A stretch of DNA of 10,775 nucleotides, taken from assembly GCA_051305935.1 (NCBI GenBank), contig JBPPMG010000007.1, positions 1 to 10,775 on the forward strand, in the 5' to 3' direction. The DNA is from JACPDH01 sp051305935. GTDB taxonomy: Bacteria > Acidobacteriota > Thermoanaerobaculia > Gp7-AA8. A program made the position numbers and the translations under genes. Below the pieces are notes generated by a model. The model saw only the letters and a list, made by a program, of their open reading frames with translations. It made no database searches and was not told the DNA's origin. This document shows positions 5,986 to 10,775 of this stretch, piece by piece. Numbering within the stretch: the first letter of the stretch is position 1; each line of letters starts with the position of its first letter.

Positions 5986-6828
5986 GCCGAAAAGCCGTGC
6001 CGCGTTCCCGCCGAGCACGTCGCGCGCGACCTCGTCGGGATACCCCAGCGCCAGGAAATCGTCGACGTTCCCGCGCATCGACAGGACGCCGGGCGACGGC
6101 CAATCGGTTCCCCACAGCACCTTGCGCGAAACCGTGGCGAGCCGCGGCAGGTGCGCAGGCAGTGACTTCGGCGGAATCCCCGAGATCTCCAGCATCACGT
6201 TTGCGTGTCGCCGCGCTAGAAAGAACGCCGTCTCGCCGTGCAACGGCCTCCCGGCGTGCGCGAGGATGATTCGCAGCTTCGGATAATCGACCGCGACGTC
6301 GTCGACCGGCATCGGATCGGCGTAGACGTTCCTGGCATTCGGAAACACCGACGTGCCCGTGTGGATCATCACCGGCACGTCCCGCCTCTCGCACTCAGCG
6401 TAAATCGCGCCGAGCGCCGGGAGGTCGAAACGGTACGCGTTCGCCGCAAAGAGCTGGTGCGGCGGGTGGATCTTCACCATCCGGAGCCCGCGGTCGAGAA
6501 TGCGGCGGATCTCCCCCTCCACATCCTTCTCGTAGAACGGGTTCACCGAACCGACCGGCAGCAGCCTGTCGCGATGTCCCTCGGTGAAGTCGAGAATCCA
6601 GTCGTTCACCTCGGGTGTGAACCCCGTGACCTCCGGCGAGACGTAATTGATGCAACAGATCCGCTCCACGCCTTCGGCGTCGAGGTGCCGGAGAAGGTTC
6701 GCCGGCTTCGAGAGAATCTCCTTCGTCCCCTCGCGCGACGGGTGCTGCATCATCGCCAGCACCTCGGGGCGCACCATCTGCCACGGCTGCACGTGGACGT
6801 GGACGTCGAAAATCGGAGGTCTGGACAT
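5980..6828 (-). CDS. Metal-dependent amidohydrolase (amidohydrolase_2 family)
   Basis: A 282-residue TIM-barrel hydrolase of the amidohydrolase superfamily (PF04909-type, related to ACMSD and other decarboxylases/hydrolases). Metal ligands are in the expected order: DVHVH at 8-12 (H10, H12), K119 or H121 in MVKIHP, H156 in IHTG, H191 in AHAG and D242 in GTDWP. There is no signal peptide, so it is probably cytoplasmic. The substrate cannot be assigned; annotation as a general TIM-barrel hydrolase is safest. It starts 14 nt after the stop of the GNAT gene, so the two are probably cotranscribed. No clear Shine-Dalgarno precedes the ATG, so it may depend on translation of the upstream gene. It ends against the palindromic array. 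Confidence 0.9.
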   Translation of the reverse strand: MSRPPIFDVHVHVQPWQMVRPEVLAMMQHPSREGTKEILSKPANLLRHLDAEGVERICCINYVSPEVTGFTPEVNDWILDFTEGHRDRLLPVGSVNPFYEKDVEGEIRRILDRGLRMVKIHPPHQLFAANAYRFDLPALGAIYAECERRDVPVMIHTGTSVFPNARNVYADPMPVDDVAVDYPKLRIILAHAGRPLHGETAFFLARRHANVMLEISGIPPKSLPAHLPRLATVSRKVLWGTDWPSPGVLSMRGNVDDFLALGYPDEVARDVLGGNAARLFGA

Positions 6829-6842
6829 GAAGGCCGACAGCG

Positions 6843-7292
6843 TCAGGTGAGCATTTGAAGCCGCATCAGGACGGCCGAGTCGCTGGCATCCGCGAACTCC
6901 GTCGACCCGAGAACCTGCGGATGAACTTCGTCACGATCGCATGGCTTGAAGCCGCGTTTCTTGAAATAGCCCTCGGCGTCCTCCGTCACCACGTAGAACT
7001 CACGGAGCCCTCGCGACGAGAAGCGATCGAGCATCTGCCTCACGAGGCGCCGGCCGAGGCCGCGACCGCGGTAGTCGGGATGGACCACGAGCGAGCGCAC
7101 CAGCGCCATGAACTGGAACGGCTCGGCGCCGATGCAGCCGACGATCTGGTCGCCGTCCACCGCCACGACGAAGCTCCCTACGTTCTCGTGAACGCCCCCG
7201 ATGTTCAGGTCCGCGTCGATGAGCAGGGCGATCACGTCGTCGAGATCGGTCTCGAGCGCCGCGCGGATCTTCAGTTCGTCGGGGGACTTCAT
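6843..7292 (-). CDS. GNAT-family N-acetyltransferase, ArsN2-like
   Basis: A 149-residue GNAT acetyltransferase. The acetyl-CoA binding motif A is VVHPDYRGRGLGRRLV at 69-84, with the R/Q-x-x-G-x-G core as RGRGLG at 75-80. Several stretches resemble the ArsN2 group of arsenic-resistance acetyltransferases: the N-terminal DLDDVIALLIDADL, LVRSLVVHP in the middle, the YFKKRGF segment at about 108-114, and the late STEFADAS...SAVLMRL end. No ars operon gene is in the window, so an arsenic role is not supported by context and the substrate is open. The ATG at 7292 gives a full-length GNAT fold. It leads the operon with the amidohydrolase and has a -10-like TACACT 10 nt upstream but no Shine-Dalgarno. 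Confidence 0.85.
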   Translation of the reverse strand: MKSPDELKIRAALETDLDDVIALLIDADLNIGGVHENVGSFVVAVDGDQIVGCIGAEPFQFMALVRSLVVHPDYRGRGLGRRLVRQMLDRFSSRGLREFYVVTEDAEGYFKKRGFKPCDRDEVHPQVLGSTEFADASDSAVLMRLQMLT

Positions 7293-7302
7293 CGGGTAGC
7301 CA

Positions 7303-7308
7303 AGTGTA
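7303..7308 (-). promoter_or_regulatory. -10-like TACACT just upstream of the GNAT start
   Basis: On the minus strand TACACT lies 10 nt before the ATG at 7292. No Shine-Dalgarno and no convincing -35 are visible. It fits the short-leader pattern seen at four other genes in the window. Confidence 0.4.
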
Positions 7309-7419
7309 ACGATTCTTTCAGGATGGGGGTCGGATTTCTAACCCCGGGTGCGATGAGCGGGACCGCCCTCCTGCCTGCGGAAATCAGTGGAATTCCGGGG
7401 AGGCGCGATGCCCTATTGT

Positions 7420-7451
7420 CTGTGACGGACGCCACAGTGACACCTGTGATG
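7420..7451. promoter_or_regulatory. Possible operator: direct and inverted CTGTG/CACAG repeats
   Basis: CTGTG (7420-7424), CACAG (7433-7437) and CTGTG (7444-7448) alternate in orientation. As CTGTGACG and CTGTGATG, the outer two form a direct repeat 24 bp apart. They lie just upstream of the proposed ferredoxin promoter. The half-site TGTGA resembles Crp-type sites, but this is only a resemblance. The rest of the 254-bp gap (7293-7546) holds no gene that I can see. Confidence 0.3.
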
Positions 7452-7458
7452 TTGACCG

Positions 7459-7488
7459 TTGCGGCATTCGCAGGCATGTGCGTAGACT
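7459..7488 (+). promoter_or_regulatory. Candidate sigma70-type promoter of the ferredoxin gene
   Basis: TTGCGG (7459-7464), an 18-bp spacer and TAGACT (7483-7488) fit a -35/-10 pair. Transcription would start near 7495 and give a leader of about 50 nt containing a hairpin and a Shine-Dalgarno. This is the one unit in the window with a conventional promoter-plus-leader layout. Confidence 0.35.
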
Positions 7489-7503
7489 AACGACGCTTCG
7501 CAA

Positions 7504-7519
7504 GGCTGCGTTCGCAGCC
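7504..7519 (+). promoter_or_regulatory. Hairpin in the ferredoxin leader
   Basis: GGCTGC (7504-7509) pairs perfectly with GCAGCC (7514-7519) around GTTC. It ends 13 nt before the Shine-Dalgarno at 7533. It could stabilise the mRNA 5' end. No riboswitch fold was recognised. Confidence 0.4.
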
Positions 7520-7532
7520 ACATTTCGAGCGC

Positions 7533-7537
7533 AGGAG
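7533..7537 (+). promoter_or_regulatory. Shine-Dalgarno deciding the ferredoxin start
   Basis: AGGAG lies 9 nt before the ATG at 7547. An in-frame ATG at 7478 has no such site and would add 23 residues not typical of ferredoxins, so 7547 is preferred. Confidence 0.8.
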
Positions 7538-7546
7538 ACCCCTAAA

Positions 7547-7777
7547 ATGGCTGATGCAAACGACAAAGTTGCAGGACAACCCGACGGCGCATGGTACGTC
7601 GACTCGCAGTGCATTGACTGCGATCTCTGCCGGGAGACCGCTCCGGCGAACTTCCAGCGCAACGACGAGGCCGGTTTCTCGTTCATCTTCAAGCAGCCCG
7701 AAAACCCCGAGGAAGAGGCCCTTTGCAAGGACGCGAAGGACAACTGCCCGGTCGAAGCGATCGGTACCGACGGTTAG
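7547..7777 (+). CDS. Single-cluster [4Fe-4S] ferredoxin
   Basis: A 76-residue acidic electron carrier of the monocluster bacterial ferredoxin type. The motif CIDCDLCRETAP supplies C22, C25 and C28, and DNCPVEAI supplies the fourth ligand C67, followed by the usual proline. An extra cysteine, C60, lies near the cluster and could form a disulfide or be redox-inactive. The second cluster motif of 2[4Fe-4S] ferredoxins is missing. Size matches Thermotoga/Bacillus-type ferredoxins. The start at 7547 is set by AGGAG upstream. It is divergent from the GNAT gene, and the next gene begins 43 nt downstream with its own -10-like element. No redox partner gene is present in the window, so the physiological partner is unknown. 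Confidence 0.9.
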   Translation: MADANDKVAGQPDGAWYVDSQCIDCDLCRETAPANFQRNDEAGFSFIFKQPENPEEEALCKDAKDNCPVEAIGTDG

Positions 7778-7808
7778 TCGGCGCCTCGCGCCCCCGCCCG
7801 TGAGCGGC

Positions 7809-7814
7809 TAGAAT
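7809..7814 (+). promoter_or_regulatory. -10-like TAGAAT 6 nt before the small membrane protein start
   Basis: TAGAAT, then CGCGGC, then ATG at 7821. This spacing would put the transcription start at or next to the A of the ATG. There is no Shine-Dalgarno. Confidence 0.5.
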
Positions 7815-7820
7815 CGCGGC

Positions 7821-8093
7821 ATGGGCATTCTTCTCTGGCTGCTTGGCAGCGTCGTCGCCCTTCTCGCCTGCCGGTTCATTCCCCTCGGAAGAACCGCCGG
7901 ACGTGTGCCCGAAGTCGTCTGCGGGCTCGCCTTCGCACTCGGAGGCGGGCTCGTGGCGACGCGGCTCGATTTCGGCGGCTGGAACGAGCCCGATCCCCGC
8001 GCCGCGCTCTTCTGCGCCCTCACGACCCTTTCCGGCGTCGCCCTCGCGCGCGCTGCGCGCGCTTTGGTGGCCCGTAACATGACGACGCGCTAG
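7821..8093 (+). CDS. Small integral membrane protein, unknown function
   Basis: A 90-residue hydrophobic protein not assigned to a named family. Three membrane-spanning segments are likely: about 2-17 (GILLWLLGSVVALLAC), 29-47 and 60-82. The loop between the second and third carries acidic and aromatic residues (RLDFGGWNEPDPR at 48-60). The C-terminus is basic (RAARALVARNMTTR). The general size and glycine-rich helices resemble small GlsB/YeaQ-like membrane proteins, but I do not recognise a diagnostic motif. The ATG directly follows a -10-like TAGAAT, which supports a real start. It converges with the DUF309 gene across a hairpin-rich 95-bp gap. Coding is supported by length, codon use and a clear hydropathy pattern, not by family match. 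Confidence 0.7.
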   Translation: MGILLWLLGSVVALLACRFIPLGRTAGRVPEVVCGLAFALGGGLVATRLDFGGWNEPDPRAALFCALTTLSGVALARAARALVARNMTTR

Positions 8094-8098
8094 TGGCC

Positions 8099-8188
8099 AC
8101 GGCCGCTGGCCGTTGCAGTGCCGCGCAGTGGCACTCCGTTCATCCCTCACTCCAACGACGCCCGGCGCCGTTCTCCTGCTCGGGATGA
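8099..8188. repeat. Hairpins in the convergent gap before DUF309; possible bidirectional terminator
   Basis: ACGGCC/GGCCGT around GCT (8099-8113), AGTGCC/GGCACT with a 7-nt loop (8117-8135), and a wider TCATCCC (8140-8146) / GGGATGA (8182-8188) pair fill the gap between two converging genes. There is no T-run on either strand, so a classical intrinsic terminator is not supported. Confidence 0.5.
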
Positions 8189-8545
8189 CTATCGCCCCTT
8201 CCGAATCTTCGGCCAGGGAACCGGCGGCACCGATCCCGGCTCCTCGATCCAGCGCACGAACCCCATCACGCTCGCCCGCAGCTCCGCGACGTCGATCCCT
8301 CGCGCATCGTCGACCGCATCCAGCGCGACGAACCCCTCCCCGATCCTCTCCACCGCCACCGTGCGCTGACCCCGCTCGACGTGATGCGCCCCGGTCGCGA
8401 ACTGAAGCAGTGCGCGGGCGAGTTCCTTCTCGCCGTACACCGCCTCGAAGAACAGATCCTCGAAGAGCTCCGCGGCATCCTCGAATTCTCGCTCGTTGAA
8501 GAGCGCGATCCCTCGGGCGAAGCGCTCGTCGTCGCCGATGTCCAC
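8189..8545 (-). CDS. DUF309-family protein with altered core motif
   Basis: A 118-residue, mostly helical protein. Residues 9-95 follow the DUF309 pattern: FARGIALFNEREFEDAAELF at 9-28, ARALLQFATGAHHVERG at 43-59 and ARGIDVAELRASV at 81-93. DUF309 proteins usually carry a conserved His-Glu and Trp (E-a-H-E-x-x-E-x-x-W); here the His position is A25 and the Trp position F32, so the usual site is lost. The molecular function of DUF309 is not established. The start is GTG at 8545, with TACCAT 7 nt upstream and no Shine-Dalgarno. It is divergent from the helicase gene. Family assignment rests on pattern memory; the fold could also be a related TPR-like helical repeat. Confidence 0.7.
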   Translation of the reverse strand: MDIGDDERFARGIALFNEREFEDAAELFEDLFFEAVYGEKELARALLQFATGAHHVERGQRTVAVERIGEGFVALDAVDDARGIDVAELRASVMGFVRWIEEPGSVPPVPWPKIRKGR

Positions 8546-8552
8546 GGTGACG

Positions 8553-8558
8553 ATGGTA
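8553..8558 (-). promoter_or_regulatory. -10-like TACCAT 7 nt before the DUF309 start
   Basis: On the minus strand TACCAT is followed by a 7-nt spacer and GTG at 8545. It matches the TANNNT pattern of other unit-head genes here and has no Shine-Dalgarno. Confidence 0.4.
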
Positions 8559-8578
8559 CCCGGCGTAGCCCTCGCAGC

Positions 8579-8632
8579 GGCACATTCCGATGTGCCGCCT
8601 TCGCATTCATTCCTCCGGAATGTGCGGCGAAG
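8579..8632. repeat. Two hairpins in the divergent DUF309-helicase gap
   Basis: GGCACAT/ATGTGCC around TCCG (8579-8596) is followed by CTTCGC/GCGAAG (8599-8604 and 8627-8632) enclosing CATTCC/GGAATG around TCC (8608-8622). CACATTCC and GGAATGTG also make the two halves a larger inverted repeat. The block lies between the two opposing -10-like elements, so it could be a repeat insertion or an operator. Confidence 0.6.
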
Positions 8633-8648
8633 TCCGTCCTCATTCCGC

Positions 8649-8654
8649 GATAAT
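8649..8654 (+). promoter_or_regulatory. -10-like GATAAT 6 nt before the helicase GTG
   Basis: GATAAT, then CGTCGC, then GTG at 8661. The layout is almost the same as TAGAAT-CGCGGC-ATG at 7809-7823. It supports the GTG start and a leaderless mRNA. Confidence 0.5.
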
Positions 8655-8660
8655 CGTCGC

Positions 8661-10766
8661 GTGACGAAGATCCGCCACTACAAGCTCGGCACCCCCGCGC
8701 CCGCCCGAAACTACAAGGTCCGCTATGAGAGCGAGCTGAACCGCGAGCAGCTCGACGTCGTAATGGCCCCCGACGGGCCGATCCTCGTCATCGCCGGCGC
8801 CGGCAGCGGCAAGACGCGCGCCCTCACCTTTCGCGTCTCGCGCCTCGTCGAGGACGGAACCGATCCGACGCGGATCCTCCTCCTCACCTTCACCAACAAG
8901 GCCGCGCGCTCGATGCTCTCCCGCGTCGAAGAGCTCGTGCAGATCGACACGCGCCGGATCTGGGGCGGAACGTTTCACGCCGTCGGCAACCGCATCCTTC
9001 GCAGGCACGCGGAGCAGATCGGCTTCCGGCCTAACTTCTCGATCCTCGACGAGGAGGACGCGAAGGAGACGATGGACTCCGCCGTCTCGTCGCTCGCGAT
9101 CGACACGCTCGCGAAGCGCTTCCCGCGCGGCGACGTGCTCGCGTCGATCCACTCCTTCCTCGTCAACACCGGCACCGACCTCCTGGCGCACCTCGAGGAT
9201 CGGCACCCGCACTTCCTCTCCTTATCCGCGGAGATCGCCGCCGTGTTCGATCGCTATCGCGAGAAGAAGCGCGAGTCGAACACGATGGACTTCGACGATC
9301 TCCTGATTCACTGGCGGACACTCCTGCTGTCGCATCCCGCGCCGGCACAGGCGATCCGTAGCCACTTCAAGCACATCCTCGTCGACGAGTACCAGGACAC
9401 GAACCGTCTTCAGGCCGAGATCGTTGACCTCCTCGCCGCCGAGCACCACAACGTCATGGTCGTCGGCGACGACGCGCAGGCGATCTACTCCTTCCGCGGC
9501 GCGTCGTTCGAGAACATCATCACCTTTCCTCTGCGCTGGCCCGACTGTCACGCCTTCCGGCTCGAGACGAACTACCGCTCCTCTCCGGAGATCCTCGCCG
9601 TCGCCAACGCGTCGATCGCGCAGAATCGCTTCCAGTTCCCGAAGGAGCTCCTCGCCGTGCGCGCCTCGGGGCCCGACCCCGCCGTCGTCGGCGTCGACTC
9701 CACCACGCAGCAGGCCACGTTCGTCGCCTCGCGAATCCTGGAGCTGCGCGACGAAGGCACCAGCCTCGCCGAGATCGCGGTCCTCTACCGCTCCCACTAC
9801 CAGGTGCTCGAGATCGAGATCGAGCTGACGCGCCGCAACATCCCGTACGAAGTGCGCTCCGGCGTCCGATTCATGGAGCAGGCGCACATCAAGGACGCGC
9901 TCGCCTTCCTGCGCATCGTCGACAACCCGTCGGACGAGCTCTCGTGGAAGCGCGCGATGAAACTCTTCCCGCGCGTCGGCGAACGCACTGCCGCGGAACT
10001 CTGGGAACGCATCTCCGCGCGCCAGGAAACGCTCGCCGCCTTCCTCGGCTCCGCGCAGAATGCGACAGCGAAGGGGGCCGCCGAAGGACTGCGTAAGTTC
10101 GCCGCCATCCTCAAGCGGCTCGACACCGAGACGATGAAGCGCTGTCCCTCGGACGCGATCCGCCTCGTGCTCGACGAGCACTACCGCGCCTACGCGCGCC
10201 TGAAGTTCGCGAACGCGCAGACGCGGCTCGACGACCTCGACCAGCTCGCCGACTTCGCGCTGAAGAACGACGACCTCGGCGAGTTTCTGCGCGAAGTCTC
10301 GCTCGAGCGCCCTCTCGCCGGCGAGGAGCTCGTCATCGCAGCCCCCGAGGACGAGAAGATCGTGCTGTCGTCGGTGCACCAGGCGAAAGGACTCGAGTGG
10401 GATGCCGTCTTCGTCATCGGCCTCTCCGACGGCAAGTTCCCATCTGCGCGTTCGATGAAGGAGCAGAGCGCAATCGTCCGCATCCCGCCGAAGCTCCCCG
10501 AGCTTCCCGCGACCGAAGGCGCGCTCGTCCGCATGCTGGAAGTTGCCGGGGAGCCCGACGAATCGGGGCAGCGCGAGATCAGCATCCCCGGCGAGGAGGA
10601 AGAGCGCCGCCTCTTCCATGTGGCAGTCACGCGCGCGCGCCGCGAGCTTTACCTCGTCTTCCCGGTGATGGACCGCGACCGCGGCCGCTTCGAAGTGCTC
10701 ATGGAACCGTCGCGCTTCATCCTCGAGCTGCCGCCCGATTCGTACGAGAAGTGGGTCGTCTCGTAA
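8661..10766 (+). CDS. UvrD/PcrA/Rep-type superfamily 1A DNA helicase
   Basis: A 701-residue ATP-dependent 3'-5' helicase of the UvrD/PcrA/Rep family, acting in DNA repair or replication restart. Motifs in order: Q motif LNREQLDVV at 26-34, Walker A AGAGSGKT at 45-52, Ia LTFTNKAA at 75-82, Ib GTFHAVGNRIL at 103-113, II VDEYQDTN at 241-248, III VVGDDAQAIYSFRGA at 267-281, IV RLETNYRSSPEI at 300-311, V SSVHQAKGLEWD at 570-581 and VI RLFHVAVTRAR at 650-660. Between V and VI is an extra segment of about 40 residues (about 600-645). The long C-terminal tail of PcrA/UvrD is missing. GTG at 8661 is chosen: an upstream in-frame ATG at 8496 would run through the divergent DUF309 gene and the hairpin block. 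The symbol is left blank because UvrD, PcrA and Rep cannot be separated here. Confidence 0.95.
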   Translation: MTKIRHYKLGTPAPARNYKVRYESELNREQLDVVMAPDGPILVIAGAGSGKTRALTFRVSRLVEDGTDPTRILLLTFTNKAARSMLSRVEELVQIDTRRIWGGTFHAVGNRILRRHAEQIGFRPNFSILDEEDAKETMDSAVSSLAIDTLAKRFPRGDVLASIHSFLVNTGTDLLAHLEDRHPHFLSLSAEIAAVFDRYREKKRESNTMDFDDLLIHWRTLLLSHPAPAQAIRSHFKHILVDEYQDTNRLQAEIVDLLAAEHHNVMVVGDDAQAIYSFRGASFENIITFPLRWPDCHAFRLETNYRSSPEILAVANASIAQNRFQFPKELLAVRASGPDPAVVGVDSTTQQATFVASRILELRDEGTSLAEIAVLYRSHYQVLEIEIELTRRNIPYEVRSGVRFMEQAHIKDALAFLRIVDNPSDELSWKRAMKLFPRVGERTAAELWERISARQETLAAFLGSAQNATAKGAAEGLRKFAAILKRLDTETMKRCPSDAIRLVLDEHYRAYARLKFANAQTRLDDLDQLADFALKNDDLGEFLREVSLERPLAGEELVIAAPEDEKIVLSSVHQAKGLEWDAVFVIGLSDGKFPSARSMKEQSAIVRIPPKLPELPATEGALVRMLEVAGEPDESGQREISIPGEEEERRLFHVAVTRARRELYLVFPVMDRDRGRFEVLMEPSRFILELPPDSYEKWVVS

Positions 10767-10775
10767 TGTCGTCCT
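10766..10775 (+). CDS. Possible start of a downstream gene, truncated by the window
   Basis: An ATG at 10766 overlaps the helicase stop as TAATG and opens M-S-S. One-base stop/start overlaps are common in coupled operons. Only ten bases are visible, so nothing can be said about the product and the start may be chance. Confidence 0.25.

Noticed and set aside
5405..6394. 329-codon minus-strand ORF over the repeat array
   Set aside because: It contains the same peptide (WRRHSCLRAARSA-type) that appears in the 1-229 block, so it is translated palindromic repeat between two gene shadows.
7368..7379. Relic of hairpin A (CTCCTGCCTGCG) before the ferredoxin gene
   Set aside because: Only twelve matching bases and no partner arm, so chance cannot be excluded.
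7478..7546. Upstream ATG start for ferredoxin (7478)
   Set aside because: It precedes the leader hairpin and Shine-Dalgarno and adds residues not typical of ferredoxins.
8496..8660. Upstream ATG start for the helicase (8496)
   Set aside because: It would translate through the divergent DUF309 gene and the hairpins, and the added residues look non-coding; GTG at 8661 has the promoter-like signal.
9222..10619. 465-codon minus-strand ORF opposite the helicase gene
   Set aside because: Antisense shadow of the helicase gene with no motifs.

Overview
This is a GC-rich bacterial chromosome segment, dense with genes and strongly biased to G/C at third codon positions. It carries ordinary housekeeping and cell-surface functions and no phage, plasmid or IS transposase genes. 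The best guess for its source is an Acidobacteriota-like lineage. That rests on gene style and on the non-coding palindromic repeats, which resemble ones I remember from such genomes; it is an impression, not a search result.

Layout. Positions 1-229 hold a mosaic of perfect hairpins downstream of der. On the minus strand, 3164-230 is a two-gene operon: a membrane protein joining a phytol/dolichol-kinase-like half to a DUF92 (VTE6-like) half, then the ribosome-assembly GTPase Der. A 53-bp divergent gap leads to a plus-strand pair at 3218-5705: a DPM/DPG-synthase-like glycosyltransferase fused to a SAM methyltransferase, overlapping a mannose-1-phosphate guanylyltransferase gene. Two tandem copies of a ~115-bp palindromic element fill the convergent gap 5706-5979. 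A minus-strand pair follows (7292-5980): an ArsN2-like GNAT acetyltransferase, then a metal-dependent amidohydrolase. Next come a small [4Fe-4S] ferredoxin (7547-7777), a 90-residue membrane protein (7821-8093), a divergent DUF309 protein (8545-8189, minus) and a UvrD/PcrA/Rep-type helicase (8661-10766). The start codon of another gene may overlap the helicase stop at the window edge.

How the genes may work together. The prenol-kinase-like protein, the DPM-like glycosyltransferase and the GDP-mannose-forming enzyme are adjacent. Together they could make a polyprenyl-phosphate-linked sugar, with the fused methyltransferase modifying the product. This is inference from domains and proximity. 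The rest looks like independent housekeeping units.

Two structural signals stand out beyond the genes. First, five of the seven transcription-unit heads have a -10-like hexamer only 6-10 nt before the start codon and no Shine-Dalgarno sequence. Most genes inside operons, and the ferredoxin gene, have good Shine-Dalgarno sequences. This suggests leaderless or near-leaderless mRNAs. Second, modular hairpin repeats sit at gene ends, and their terminal hairpins show paired (compensatory) base changes. No tRNA, rRNA, CRISPR array or replication origin was seen.
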